Shown: positions 29,779 through 41,690, counted from the first letter of the stretch. The stretch is DNA of 64,000 nt from Symbiodinium sp. CCMP2592 (GCA_905221615.1 CAJNDT010005875.1:186001-250000), one strand, 5' to 3'. The notes: a model not told the origin generated them from the letters alone. A program made the numbers and translations.

Positions 29779-31395
29779 CGAGACTAGAACATATGAAATC
29801 TTCCTGACTTAGACTGGTCGAGCCAATATGGCCAACCCTGTGGCCGAACCCGTGTGAGAGCGCGCAGACCGCCCGACATACATTCTCAAGGACAGCAGGT
29901 GAGTCTGGTAAGATGCTCTCTAGTAATTTTTTTTGGAACTGATATCAGCAGCTTCTGTGCAGATCCCTGGGCGCCGGGCTGTGGTCAGTCCGCCGTTCTG
30001 ACCTCCTTGCGCCTGCAACAAAGTTCACGAACGACATGAGAGCTGACGTCACAGGCAGCGGAGGGCCTGCTACATGCTGCTCGAGAGGTTCGGCCTGCTG
30101 TGCATTGCAAGCGCCCCACGCACGCATCCAACACGTGCAGAAGTGCGGCGAATGTCATGACTATGCAAAAGGTGGAATCCTGGACGGTCGCATCCTCCAC
30201 GATCTGCCCGGGCGACGACATGCGAAGCGTGCGAACATCATGCAGACCCTACAGCTCAAAGTGTATCAGTTCATCGTTGGGTTTTGTTGGCGCCTGTTTC
30301 CCCCTGCAGCAACGACATGTTCTGCAACACACGGTTAACGAATTTACAACTCCGGCCGCTGTGGCCTGAACTGCGGGCGTGCGAGCATCGCCGAGCCTCC
30401 TGAGCAGCTGCGCACTGCTCCAGACACGTCCACGCGAAAGGCCCTGGCGGCTTTGCGCTGGCTCTTTCCGCCTGTGTCTCCTGTTCTTCAAAGGTGAAGA
30501 ACGAGTGACACAAGCTGGCAACGACATCGTTTTGAATCTTCACGCCGAAAACTAGTTCAGATAAGAGCTTCCCTGACACTTCCGCGGTAAACCACTTCGC
30601 CATAGTGTTGAACCAGCTTCCGCGAATCAGTCCTCTTGCTGCGAGGGTTGCACTAGCCCGCCGATTTGTCTGATCCCAGCACCTGAACCGCACAGCTCTT
30701 TCGGGGTGATCTTCTGCTGCCGTGAAGCACGCTCGGCCTACCAGCAAGATACCCGCGAAACACCCGCCGCAGCACTCGCACGCCTGACTGCAAGCGCAAA
30801 GGTGTCGCCTTTCATGCTCCGCAATGCCACCTTAACTCCAGACAAGCTCTGAGCTCAAGGCTGTCATCCGGCTAGATGTCGACCAGGTCTAAGCAGCCAT
30901 AAGGGAAGGAACTCGGCATGTCAGCCTTCACTGGTTCCAATTATTCGCCTTGACAGCTGTCTTAGCAGTTCCGCAACAAGGGGAGCTTGCCATGTCCAGT
31001 TGTCAAGAGCAGACGTAATTACAGCTCCTGCCTTAAGTCAACTCTAACAGCAAGACTGTGATACTGTCGAATGTCGCCTTCTTGGTAAGGGCTCATCGGT
31101 CGAGCCAAGCAGCTTCAAGGGCCAGTCACACGCAAAGCGTTCGCACGACCCTTGAAGAGAGCTTCGGGCTCCACAGGTTCAGTCTCTCACACTCGAGGTT
31201 GTCCCGTCGCAGGTGACATCTCTCGGCGCGCCTGTGAAGGTGTTCTGCCTCCGCGAAGGAAACGAAGAAGTTGGATCCGTTCGTGTTGGGGCCGTCGTTT
31301 GCCATGCAGAGAAGACCTGCCAGCAGCCAGACAGAGACCATGAGAGACAGGGAGGCAACGAAAGCAAGAGCGAGCAAAAGAAAGAGAGAGAGAGA

Positions 31396-31480
31396 GACTC
31401 ATGAATATGCATACATATGTATGTCTGTCTGTCTGTATCTGTATGTATGGATAGATGGATGGATACATGGATGGAGTATC
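31396..31480. repeat. Tetranucleotide-like microsatellite
   Basis: A run of GAGA units followed by degenerate GTCT, GTAT and GGAT units (ATGTATGTCTGTCTGTCTGT and on). Confidence 0.7.
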
Positions 31481-31857
31481 TACGTATGCATGTGTATCAT
31501 GTGTATATACGGGCGGAGCGTGCCCTGTGTTTTCAATGGTTTCGGTAGGCGCCTCGTCGCGAGACGGGGTCCCTGAAGCCTTCATCAGCGAATCGCCGTG
31601 ACCAAACGGACTCTCCGCCCGTCCTGTCGTGCAGCTTTAAGAAATGGGATCGTGGTGTGGTAGTGCGTCTGATCAGTTTGAGCTCGCAGCCCATTGGCAT
31701 TCTCGAAATCGCCACCCTGCTTGCATTCACAATCAGGAACCGAGGATCCATTTGGAGCTGCTATTAGCAGCATGTTGTTTGTCTTGTGCTGTGGGTTCTC
31801 CCCTTCTGCTCCCGGCGTTGTCTCATGCTGACGGTTTCTGTCCTTATGCGAACCTGG

Positions 31858-32100
31858 CTTTTTCCTTATGCTGCCCCCCTCGCCCCCGCACCCCCCCCCC
31901 TTTTCTTATGCTTACCTTCTGCACCCTGCACCACAATTCCGCCCCCTCCCCCTTTTCCCTTAGGCTCTTCGCTCCCCCCCCACCTCGCTTATTTTCTTTT
32001 TCCGCAAGTTTGGTGTTGCTGCGTTGCTGTTGTTGCCTTTTCCGCTTCCCGTTGACCTCTCCCTGCTTCTGGACCATCCCCCGCCTCCGGCTCCCCCGGC
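31858..32100. repeat. Polypyrimidine-rich low-complexity tract
   Basis: The plus strand is overwhelmingly C and T, with C runs up to nine or more. No coding interpretation is credible. Confidence 0.7.
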
Positions 32101-35100
32101 ACCCCTCGGACTGTGGGCTCAAAGGCGAAATTCGAAGCCCACAAAGTGCCGTAAAGCCGGTTTCCTGATTTGCTCCACCTGTGTCGTACCTATGCAATCC
32201 CAGGTTTTCGCCCTGAAAATCTGTAAATGCCCACCCTCAAACTGTGCAAAACATCATTAAGTCTGCGAAGCCTGATGATGAACTTCTAGCTTTTTGCTTG
32301 GGGAAGTGCAGGTTTTTCCGGTCGAGCTGCCTCCTCCTTCGGGGCCAAATGGCCCGCGATAAACCCTCCCATTGCGGCGTTAAAGGCCAAATCCAAAGCC
32401 GAAAAATGCCGCAATCTGCTTTCAAAAATTCGTCCACTTGTGCAAACTTAGGCGCTGGGCTTTGGCCCTGAACGTGCAAAACTCCGAAGAGCTGCAAAAG
32501 CCAGCAGCGCCCCTCAAACAACGGCTCAAGTTCGAAATGTGCAACAAATACCCATGCGTCGGTTGTCACCCGTGTGCACAACCCTGAACATCTGGAAAAG
32601 CCACGCTTATCGCTCAAACACAGGCACACAGTGAGCACGTGCTCGCAACCTGATTTTGACGTGAGAGCGCAGGATTGTTGCTTCGGGCTGCCTGAACTTT
32701 CGGGGCCCTTACACATGTTTCCTGGCTTTATAGACAAACTCAGGTCCAATACATGTATGCGGGGGATGGGAGGAAAAGGGTGGGGGGAGAGGGGGCAGCA
32801 TAAGGAAAATTGAAAGCCGGCGTCGCGTAAGAAAAAGCCAGGTGCGTATTTCAAAAAAAGCCCGGCGGGCAAGGACAAACCAGGTGTGCGTACGGAAGGG
32901 AACCCAGGAGCATAAAAAGAAAAACCATCCGCAAGAGGCCTGAAACCATGGCCCCTGCATTTCAATTCAAGGGGGGCGGAGGGGGGAGCTGGAGAACAGA
33001 GAGCATCAGGGAAAAAACCTCAGAATTAAAACCGAAGCGAGCCCGTTGTCAGCAGCCAGATTGTGTGCTGCATTGCTCAGCAAGCCTGGATCATCAAACC
33101 AGGAATCATACGATGCCTCAGACTTCGCTGCGGTGTCACAATAGACTATTGCTGGCTGGGACTGTATGCGACATTACGTTCCCAGCCATGATGCAAGATG
33201 CTGCCCTTGTAGTGGAATGGTTTCCCACGCGCTGTGGTTCCTGGAGGCGACATTGCTGCAACGGCTGCATGCAGGAAAACCATCCAAGATACCTGGATGC
33301 TCGCCCGTGCAAAGCCGGCGGAAATTCTCCGCTGTCTTTGGCACCTACACGAGGCTGAAGGATTGTCCACATGTCGAAAAGCAAACGCTGTATCCCGGCC
33401 AATAAGAATTCATACATCTTTCCCCATTCCACATCGTCTCTCCGTGAGGACGCACAACTCCCACATGTAAAACGACGGGCACAGCTTTCTCAGAAGCCCA
33501 CAGTGTCGGCATAAAGGGCAAAGACCTGAGCGGCCCAGCAGCGTCACTTCGACTCAGGCAGAGTTCGTGATCCATGGCCACTTTGGCCTGCCAGAGGAGC
33601 TTCTCCAAGGCTGCAACTACTCTCTTGGCTTCAGCACCGTCGATGGCGACTTCCAGCCAAGCCCTAGGCCTCTGGCGAAGCACCAGGGCATCACATGTTC
33701 AGGTCTCTTGCTTCTATGTTACGTGCAAAAAAGAAATTTCAGCTTTTGCTTAGATTAACATGTCAATCCACTGCAACAGCTTTCGTAGCAGTACTAGCAC
33801 GAGTACTGACGACGACGTTCAGGTGGTCTCTGCAATAAATGGAACTGACAGCATGAACAGAAGAAGGCGCAGCGCATGCATACGTTCGGCTGCCAACTGC
33901 ATGACTAAGAACACTAGGCCGCGCAATAGCCCGTCACCCAGCACCACTTGTGAGACACTCTCGCATCGCCAGAAGGCACACTGGAACTATGTCTGCACCG
34001 ACAGGAGTCCTGTCTAGAGTTGCGTGGAAGTGTTGCATGGCCAGAATATGCCGAGCACGGCATTGCCAACTACGCAAATGACAGATGGTTAGTGCTTTCA
34101 ACGTGGCAAAGCACGGTTTCGTATCATGACAGTTAGTGTTTCTACCGACCCCTTTGCGAAGCCATGACTTGCGGACGGAGGATGCAGAGCAAAAGAGACA
34201 CACACACACAGGCTTGCGCGCTCGCGCGCAAGCGTGATCGGATGCGTTCTGCAGCGGCTCAGTTTGCAGCTCTCCAAGCCAGATTAGCATAGGTCTGCTG
34301 GAGAACTGAACCCAGGATTTCTTCGTGAACTGAGTTTGACACAATGAGCTGATGTCATGGTCGACCGGCCCCTCTTCCTGCCAAACCCCGCCAGAATACC
34401 ACCTCACATCTCAGAAGCTCTGCCTCTTCCTGCTTCTTCTCCATCTCTTGAAGAGCTTTCTTTAGCCTCAATCTCAAGGAGCAGCATGCAAGCCCAAGAA
34501 GGCTGTACGTTGTACATTTCAGCGATCCGTCGACGAGATTTGATTTTTGAAAGCCTCTGGGCTCCCGGCTCTTCATACCTTGTAGGATGCTCGGCATACA
34601 GTGCGAACTTCTGCTGCATAGTGAAACCCCATATCACACCATGACATGGAGTTCAGCAAAGCGACTTCCGGCGGATATCCGCGTTGCGTGGCTCTATCCT
34701 TCCGTGCAAATGCCAGTCTGATCGCCAGTTGCATCCGATGCTCCGATACTCTCTTCTTCTCCCAGGCACAAGGGGCGAGTAAGGCCCCCCAGGCGCTAAA
34801 GCCCGCCCGGCTAATACGGGCTTGTTTTTGTCCATTCAGGTTCATCCCCCATCTTTCAGGATATACGACTTTGTTCAACACTGTGATGCCAATCACCCAA
34901 TTTCTGGAAACAAGTTACGAGCAACTTGCCAAGATTAAATTTCAGGGGATCGTCGACATGTGAACAGAACTCGGTCTAACTCAAGTAAGCCTGCAACCAC
35001 TCCTGTAGGAGGAACGGGTTCTCAAGTCCATTGCATGTTTTGAAGAGCATCCTGGGGACTGTATCCGCATCCGGCCTTTGTCTGAAAAACATGCTATGGC

Positions 35101-35597
35101 GGCAACTACATAACGACAATAGCGTACGGAAAAGCTGGATCACGAAGTTGGGCCTGTTGCGCTGGTGTTCCCCGATGCTTCATCAAGCGGCCGATACTTG
35201 CTGGCAATCGGTCAAGGGCAATGCAGACGCACCGCCCCGATACTCTCTGTCTCTCTCCCTCTCTCTCCCTCGGTCTCTCGGTCTCTCGGCCTGGCAGCAC
35301 GCTGTAGGTCGTTCGCCGCAGCCTGAGGAGTCGTTCGAGAAAGCCAACTTGACGCAGACAGCTTCTTCGCGAGCTTGGACTACCGATGGCCACCTGCTAC
35401 GTTTTGTCCTGCAGATCCTCTGTGGGGCAGTGCGCCAAGTACGCAACAGCCTTCCCTCAAACTTAGGAGCGGCTGCGCCTGCAGGAGAGATGCTATACAA
35501 GCCGACCAAACCCGGCTTCGCGGACAGCTTCACGCGAGGTATACTTGGGGAGCATGCGTTCGATCTGAGTGCCGGCAAACATCGTGCAACTCATCTC

Positions 35598-36299
35598 TCA
35601 CATTCCTCTGGTCGCCGACGGAGGCAGTGTACCCAACAGTTGGAGTCTTCTTTCATGATGGGCTTCTGGGGCCGCTCCACACGAGACTGCCATTCGGCGA
35701 AGAAGTTCATTCTCCTGCTCCAACTTCGCTACCTCCGCCATCAGCCTCTGCAGTGCATGTCTCGAGACATCCCCTCTGCCGGCGGAATGGGCCTCTGGTG
35801 CCTGGCTATGAGTTGGAGGGACAAGCTCCGGCATAGGATCGGACCGAATTTCCTCCGCCGGCGAGCCTGTGTCGCCGAAGCTGGCGGCGGGCCAGTCCAT
35901 GCATCGCGGACTTGGCGTCTGTGCGACATACTGCCCCGCAGCACCGGGCGTGCTCCTCCCACTGGGAGAGTCCGCGATGTGATGATAGCAGGGCAGCGGG
36001 AAAGACTTTTCGCCTGCCATGGTGTCTGGGGTTGTTTCTGCATCACTCCAACTGTCGAGTTCGGATTCTGTGGACTCTCCGGAGCAAGTCGGAGACTCTT
36101 CCGACGCCTTGCCACTCTTGCTCTCATGCTCTGATTGCTCAGCTGCATTGCGCCTAGAGTAGCCCTCGTACAGGACGGAGTCTGAGTTTGCACGCATCAG
36201 GCAGCTTGAAAATCCGTCTGAATCCGAAGCATCATCGACGACTTCGAGGAATGTGTTGCGCAGCATCCATCGTGGACTGGATTGCTGAACGGACTCCAT
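35598..36299 (-). CDS. Truncated Mei2-like protein, copy B
   Basis: ATG at 36299, 233 residues. The acidic N-terminus, PCYHH-DSPSGR block and coiled coil are present. After LLRR the sequence departs from the family: the whole RRM and basic tail are deleted, and about 25 novel residues lead to a stop in what is elsewhere 3' flank. No frameshift precedes the junction, so a short protein could still be made, but it would lack the RNA-binding domain. Confidence 0.65.
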   Translation of the reverse strand: MESVQQSSPRWMLRNTFLEVVDDASDSDGFSSCLMRANSDSVLYEGYSRRNAAEQSEHESKSGKASEESPTCSGESTESELDSWSDAETTPDTMAGEKSFPLPCYHHIADSPSGRSTPGAAGQYVAQTPSPRCMDWPAASFGDTGSPAEEIRSDPMPELVPPTHSQAPEAHSAGRGDVSRHALQRLMAEVAKLEQENELLRRMAVSCGAAPEAHHERRLQLLGTLPPSATRGM

Positions 36300-36665
36300 C
36301 GCGCGAGGCACGATGTAAAAGGCAACCAGTTGGCAACTCAGACAGCTACCCTTTGAGCCAGAATCAGAAAGTGAGCTCCTTCAAACACAGAACCCCGAGC
36401 GTCGACAAACATAGGGCGGAGATCCGGCATCTTTTCTCTCGCAAGCTTAAGATTGCATGTTGCGAGGGCGCCAAGTACGCGCCAGCGTTGTCCCTCACTT
36501 AGGAGCTTTGGAACAGCTGGGCTTTTTAGCTCGCAGCATGTGTTTCGAATGTTCGAACACCTGTACAAGCCGGCCAAACCCGGCTTCGCGGACAGCTTCA
36601 CGCGAGGTATACTTGGGGAGCATGCGTTCGATCTGAGTGCCGGCAAACATCGTGCAACTCATCTC

Positions 36666-37367
36666 TCACATTCCTCTGGCCGCCGACGGAGGCAGTGTAC
36701 CCAACAGTTGGAGTCTCCTTTCATGATGGGCTTCTGGGGCCGCTCCACACGAGACTGCCATTCGGCGAAGAAGTTCATTCTCCTGCTCCAACTTCGCTAC
36801 CTCCGCCATCAGCCTCTGCAGTGCATGTCTCGAGACATCCCCTCTGCCGGCGGAATGGGCCTCTGGTGCCTGGCTATGAGTTGGAGGGACAAGCTCCGGC
36901 ATAGGATCGGACCGAATTTCCTCCGCCGGCGAGCCTGTGTCGCCGAAGCTGGCGGCGGGCCAGTCCATGCATCGCGGACTTGGCGTCTGTGCGACATACT
37001 GCCCCGCAGCACCGGGCGTGCTCCTCCCACTGGGAGAGTCCGCGATGTGATGATAGCAGGGCAGCGGGAAAGACTTTTCGCCTGCCATGGTGTCTGGGGT
37101 TGTTTCTGCATCACTCCAACTGTCGAGTTCGGATTCTGTGGACTCTCCGGAGCAAGTCGGAGACTCTTCCGACGCCTTGCCACTCTTGCTCTCATGCTCT
37201 GATTGCTCAGCTGCATTGCGCCTAGAGTAGCCCTCGTACAGGACGGAGTCTGAGTTTGCACGCATCAGGCAGCTTGAAAATCCGTCTGAATCCGAAGCAT
37301 CATCGACGACTTCGAGGAATGTGTTGCGCAGCATCCATCGTGGACTGGATTGCTGAACGGACTCCAT
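36666..37367 (-). CDS. Truncated Mei2-like protein, copy C
   Basis: ATG at 37367, 233 residues. It is nearly identical to copy B, including the same deletion junction, with one residue differing near the C-terminus (Ala for Thr). The deletion therefore happened before these two were duplicated. Confidence 0.65.
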   Translation of the reverse strand: MESVQQSSPRWMLRNTFLEVVDDASDSDGFSSCLMRANSDSVLYEGYSRRNAAEQSEHESKSGKASEESPTCSGESTESELDSWSDAETTPDTMAGEKSFPLPCYHHIADSPSGRSTPGAAGQYVAQTPSPRCMDWPAASFGDTGSPAEEIRSDPMPELVPPTHSQAPEAHSAGRGDVSRHALQRLMAEVAKLEQENELLRRMAVSCGAAPEAHHERRLQLLGTLPPSAARGM

Positions 37368-37766
37368 CGCGCGAGGCACGATGTAAAAGGCAACCAGTTG
37401 GCAACTCAGACAGCTACCCTTTGAGCCAGAATCAGAAAGTGAGCTCCTTCAAACACAGAACCCCGAGCGTCGACAAACATAGGGCGGAGATCCGGCATCT
37501 TTTCTCTCGCAAGCTTAAGATTGCATGTTGCGAGGGCGCCAAGTACGCGCCAGCGTTGTCCCTCACTTAGGAGCTTTGGAACAGCTGGGCTTTTTAGCTC
37601 GCAGCATGTGTTTCGAATGTTCGAACACCTGTACAAGCCGGCCAAACCCGGCTTCGCGTACGATTCGTGAACGCGAGATAACACAATCTGTTGTTGGGAC
37701 AGGCAACCTATATCGAGCTAGGAGCCTGCGAAAGTCAAATTCAGAAATCTTGCAAGACACCGGATT

Positions 37767-39245
37767 TTATCTGCCTGGGCGTGGACCTCGAACCCGTCCG
37801 GAAAGCTTTCTTGCGGCATCCGCACTTGTGTGTCGTTTGTGCCTCGAGCCGTGCACCTTGCCGTCCACTTGGCTGGTGGGGTGGCGACTGCGTGGCGGTC
37901 TCGAAGACTTCGACGGCTCCGGAAAGGCCACTCGGACGCCGTTCTGAAGAACGATTGGTCTGTACTCATCCGGCACACTCTCGTGCATGATGGGGCTGTT
38001 GCGGTAACGCTCCACATGAGACTCAAGCCCTTGATGTGGTTCGCTCCAGCTCACTCCGCAAAGCTTCTTGCTCCGCACTACCCAGTTGGAGTAGCCGCTG
38101 AATTTGGCCCAGAATTCCGGGACATACGTAGGATCCACCAAGTTCACGAAGGCATAGCCCATGCAAGCCCGCGTCCGAAAGTCGATCGGCAAGTACAGGA
38201 AGTTGTACTTGCCCTCAAAGCCCTCTTTGTCGAGCAGCGCAAGAATCATGGAACGATTATAGTTATTGGGTAGATTTCTAAGCATCACTGTCGTCCACTC
38301 TTCCATGGGTTTATCACACTCGGTGCTCTTTGCCTGAGTGGGACTTTGGCTGGCTCTTGGGAGGCTGAGCTCTGCCTCCAAAGGTGCGTTGCCCTTGCGG
38401 CTGCGCAAGCGTCGTCGCCGGGGCATCGTGCTGGCAACCGTCAGATCCGGGTGTGGCTCATAAGAGCTCGTCCAGGTCTCAGCCGAGAACGGCATCTGTG
38501 AACTGCTGCTCGATGCAGGGACCAAGCCGGCAGGCATCAAAACTGCGGTCCAACTCGTGCCGCTGTCTTGTTGGGAGAGATTCACAGCTTGCGCATCACC
38601 TTGGCTTCTGACTTCTTGTCCTGGTGCTGGCTCCTGCGCCAGTCGGCGAAGAAGCTCATTCTCCTGCTCCAACTTCGCTACCTCCGCCATCAGACTCTGC
38701 AGTGCATGTCTCGAGACATCCCTTTTGCCGGACTGGGCTTCTGGCACCTGGCTATGAGTTGGAGGGACAAGGTCCGGCATAGGGTCGGACCGAAACTCCT
38801 CCGTCGGCAAGCCTGTGTCGCCGAAGCTGGTGGAGGGCCAGTCCATGCATCGCGGAGATGGCGTCTGTGCGACATACTGCCCCACGGCACGGGGGGTGCT
38901 CCTCCCACTGGGAGAGTCCGCGATGTGATGATAGCAGGGCAGTGGGAAAGACGTCTCGCCTTCCATGGTGTCCGGGGTCGTTTCGGCATCACTCCAACTG
39001 TCGAGTTCGGATTCCACAGACTCCTCGGAGGAATTCGGAGACTCCTCCGATTCCTTGCCACTCTTGCTCTCATGCTCTGATTGCTCAGCTGCATTGCGCC
39101 TAGAGTAGCCCTCATACAGGACGGAGTCTGAGTTTGCACGCATCAGGCAGCTTGAAATTCCGTCTGAATCCGAAGCATCATCGACGACTTCGAGGAATGT
39201 GTTGCGCAGCATCCATCGTGGACTGGATTGCTGAACGGACTCCAT
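37767..39245 (-). CDS. Mei2-like RNA-binding protein, copy D (full length)
   Basis: ATG at 39245, 492 residues, no intron needed. The order is an acidic Ser-rich N-terminus (1-130), the PCYHHIADSPSGR block, a coiled coil around 185-210 (LEQENELLRRL), an RS/basic stretch (PRRRRLRSRKGN), and a Mei2-type RRM starting near 318 (TTVMLRNLPNNYNRSM ... FLYLPIDF ... GYAFVNLVDP). A basic tail ends the protein. A longer frame begins four codons upstream at a GTG, but the ATG (MESVQQ) is shared by all copies and is preferred. Likely a cytoplasmic or nuclear RNA-binding regulator. Confidence 0.9.
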   Translation of the reverse strand: MESVQQSSPRWMLRNTFLEVVDDASDSDGISSCLMRANSDSVLYEGYSRRNAAEQSEHESKSGKESEESPNSSEESVESELDSWSDAETTPDTMEGETSFPLPCYHHIADSPSGRSTPRAVGQYVAQTPSPRCMDWPSTSFGDTGLPTEEFRSDPMPDLVPPTHSQVPEAQSGKRDVSRHALQSLMAEVAKLEQENELLRRLAQEPAPGQEVRSQGDAQAVNLSQQDSGTSWTAVLMPAGLVPASSSSSQMPFSAETWTSSYEPHPDLTVASTMPRRRRLRSRKGNAPLEAELSLPRASQSPTQAKSTECDKPMEEWTTVMLRNLPNNYNRSMILALLDKEGFEGKYNFLYLPIDFRTRACMGYAFVNLVDPTYVPEFWAKFSGYSNWVVRSKKLCGVSWSEPHQGLESHVERYRNSPIMHESVPDEYRPIVLQNGVRVAFPEPSKSSRPPRSRHPTSQVDGKVHGSRHKRHTSADAARKLSGRVRGPRPGR

Positions 39246-39644
39246 CGCGCGAGGCACGATGTAAAAGGCAACCAGTTGGCAACTCAGACAGCTACCCTTT
39301 GAGCCAGAATCAGAAAGTGAGCTCCTTCAAACACAGAACCCCGAGCGTCGACAAACATAGGGCGGAGATCCGGCATCTTTTCTCTCGCAAGCTTAAGATT
39401 GCATGTTGCGAGGGCGCCAAGTACGCGCCAGCGTTGTCCCTCACTTAGGAGCTTTGGAACAGCTGGGCTTTTTAGCTCGCAGCATGTGTTTCGAATGTTC
39501 GAACACCTGTACAAGCCGGCCAAACCCGGCTTCGCGTACGATTCGTGAACGCGAGATAACACAATCTGTTGTTGGGACAGGCAACCTATATCGAGCTAGG
39601 AGCCTGCGAAAGTCAAATTCAGAAATCTTGCAAGACACCGGATT

Positions 39645-41123
39645 TTATCTGCCTGGGCGTGGACCTCGAACCCGTCCGGAAAGCTTTCTTGCGGCATCCG
39701 CACTTGTGTGTCGTTTGTGCCTCGAGCCGTGCACCTTGCCGTCCACTTGGTTGGTGGGGTGGCGACTGCGTGGCGGTCTCGAAGACTTCGACGGCTCCGG
39801 AAAGGCCACTCGGACGCAGTTCTGAAGAACGATTGGTCTGTACTCATCCGGCACACTCTCGTGCATGATGGGGCTGTTGCGGTAACGCTCCACATGAGAC
39901 TCAAGCCCTTGATGTGGTTCGCTCCAGCTCACTCCGCAAAGCTTCTTGCTCCGCACTACCCAGTTGGAGTAGCCGCTGAATTTGGCCCAGAATTCCGGGA
40001 CATATGCAGGATCCACCAAGTTCACGAAGGCATAGCCCATGCAAGCCCGCGTCCGAAAGTCGATCGGCAAGTACAGGAAGTTGTACTTGCCCTCAAAGCC
40101 CTCTTTGTCGAGCAGCGCAAGAATCATGGAACGATTATAGTTATTGGGTAGATTTCTAAGCATCACTGTCGTCCACTCTTCCATGGGTTTATCACACTCG
40201 GTGCTCTTTGCCTGAGTGGGACTTTGGCTGGCTCTTGGGAGGCTGAGCTCTGCCTCCAAAGGTGCGTTGCCCTTGCGGCTGCGCAAGCGTCGTCGCCGGG
40301 GCATCGTGCTGGCAACCGTCAGATCCGGGTGTGGCTCATAAGAGCTCGTCCAGGTCTCAGCCGAGAACGGCATCTGTGAACTGCTGCTCGATGCAGGGAC
40401 CAAGCCGGCAGGCATCAAAACTGCGGTCCAACTCGTGCCGCTGTCTTGTTGGGAGAGATTCACAGCTTGCGCATCACCTTGGCTTCTGACTTCTTGTCCT
40501 GGTGCTGGCTCCTGCGCCAGTCGGCGAAGAAGTTCATTCTCCTGCTCCAACTTCGCTACCTCCGCCATCAGACTCTGCAGTGCATGTCTCGAGACATCCC
40601 TTTTGCCGGACTGGGCTTCTGGCACCTGGCTATGAGTTGGAGGGACAAGGTCCGGCATAGGGTCGGACCGAAACTCCTCCGTCGGCAAGCCTGTGTCGCC
40701 GAAGCTGGTGGAGGGCCAGTCCATGCATCGCGGAGATGGCGTCTGTGCGACATACTGCCCCACGGCACGGGGGGTGCTCCTCCCACTGGGAGAGTCCGCG
40801 ATGTGATGATAGCAGGGCAGTGGGAAAGACGTCTCGCCTTCCATGGTGTCCGGGGTCGTTTCGGCATCACTCCAACTGTCGAGTTCGGATTCCACAGACT
40901 CCTCGGAGGAATTCGGAAACTCTTCCGATTCCTTGCCACTCTTGCTCTCATGCTCTGATTGCTCAGCTGCATTGCGCCTAGAGTAGCCCTCATACAGGAC
41001 GGAGTCTGAGTTTGCACGCATCAGGCAGCTTGAAATTCCGTCTGAATCCGAAGCATCATCGACGACTTCGAGGAATGTGTTGCGCAGCATCCATCGTGGA
41101 CTGGATTGCTGAACGGACTCCAT
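39645..41123 (-). CDS. Mei2-like RNA-binding protein, copy E (full length)
   Basis: ATG at 41123, 492 residues, differing from copy D at only a few positions (for example Ala for Thr in LVDPAYVPEF, Cys for Gly in VLQNCVRV, Asn for Ser near the tail). Same domain order as copy D. It is the 5'-most gene of the array in sense orientation. The near-identity points to recent duplication or gene conversion. Confidence 0.9.
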   Translation of the reverse strand: MESVQQSSPRWMLRNTFLEVVDDASDSDGISSCLMRANSDSVLYEGYSRRNAAEQSEHESKSGKESEEFPNSSEESVESELDSWSDAETTPDTMEGETSFPLPCYHHIADSPSGRSTPRAVGQYVAQTPSPRCMDWPSTSFGDTGLPTEEFRSDPMPDLVPPTHSQVPEAQSGKRDVSRHALQSLMAEVAKLEQENELLRRLAQEPAPGQEVRSQGDAQAVNLSQQDSGTSWTAVLMPAGLVPASSSSSQMPFSAETWTSSYEPHPDLTVASTMPRRRRLRSRKGNAPLEAELSLPRASQSPTQAKSTECDKPMEEWTTVMLRNLPNNYNRSMILALLDKEGFEGKYNFLYLPIDFRTRACMGYAFVNLVDPAYVPEFWAKFSGYSNWVVRSKKLCGVSWSEPHQGLESHVERYRNSPIMHESVPDEYRPIVLQNCVRVAFPEPSKSSRPPRSRHPTNQVDGKVHGSRHKRHTSADAARKLSGRVRGPRPGR

Positions 41124-41383
41124 CGCGCGAGGCACGATGTAAAAGGCAACCAGTTGGCAACTCAGACAGCTACCCTTTGAGCCAGAATCAAAGTTTTCCG
41201 AACATCCAGGATTGCTCTAATGACTCGAACGTGACCTGACTCCCCAGTGATCTGCCCGGCTCAGCAGACTCAGGTCCCTGCCTGGGTTTTGCCCAGGGCC
41301 TCCTGCGCCAAGCCACGCCGGAAAAAAGCCTGGCAAGCCAACAGAAAAGAAGGAAACTGAAAGACACCAATACAATTTTCAAT

Positions 41384-41513
41384 ATGAATATTGATGCTCA
41401 TATCAACAATAATACAAATACTAATAAAAACAATAATAATAATAATAATAGTAATACTAATAATAATAACACTCATAATAATAATACTCATACTCATAAT
41501 AATGATAAAAAAA
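41384..41513. repeat. AAT/ACT-type trinucleotide microsatellite
   Basis: A degenerate run of AATAATAAC and ACTAATAAT units, followed by CATAATAAT variants. Confidence 0.8.
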
Positions 41514-41690
41514 ACAAGCCGCCGCCAAAGTCTGCCTTGGCATTGTCTTGGTCCACTTTCAACGCTCGCGTGGCGTGATGCACCGTGGCCTCAAAGGCCT
41601 GCATCAAGGCGGCAATTTGGGTGGCTTCAGGCCCAACACGGGGTTTAGGGGTTTAGGGGTCCATAGGGGTTTATATGTGCCAGCATCCGC

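Larger units (their letters stand above)
29779..35439. other. Long region without a supportable gene
   Basis: Only weak candidates occur. A minus frame near 30630-30400 (WFNTMAKWFTAEVSGKLLSE) and one near 33683-33420 (AWLEVAIDGAEAKRVVAALE) have coding-like composition and could be single exons of genes I cannot assemble. A minus frame near 34500-34380 reads KKALQEMEKKQEEAELLRCE, a helix-like piece. 32090-32520 contains two diverged copies, about 270 bases apart, of a block with AAAGGC(G/C)AAAT...CCGAAA and TTTGGCCCTGAA. Confidence 0.35.
35440..41187 (-). repeat. Tandem array of Mei2-like gene units
   Basis: Starts of the four genes are at 36299, 37367, 39245 and 41123. Offsets are 1068 bases between the two truncated genes and 1878 bases for each full-length step. 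Spacers of about 400 bases are nearly identical. Homology upstream of the last gene stops abruptly at about 41190 (CCAGAATC then different sequence), marking the 5' edge of the array. Head-to-tail arrays with short spacers are usual for dinoflagellate genes. Confidence 0.9.

Noticed and set aside
32237..32965. Minus-strand 242-codon frame
   Set aside because: Trp/Cys/Pro-rich composition over diverged non-coding repeats; no recognisable domain.
35031..36134. Plus-strand 367-codon open frame
   Set aside because: Antisense shadow of the truncated Mei2-like gene and its flank; no independent motif.
38568..39080. Plus-strand frames opposite the Mei2-like genes (also 40446-40958)
   Set aside because: They repeat exactly with the array because they are antisense to conserved coding sequence; low-quality composition.
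41640..41675. TTTAGGG-type telomere repeat
   Set aside because: Only about two units, embedded in G-rich low-complexity sequence; not a telomeric tract.
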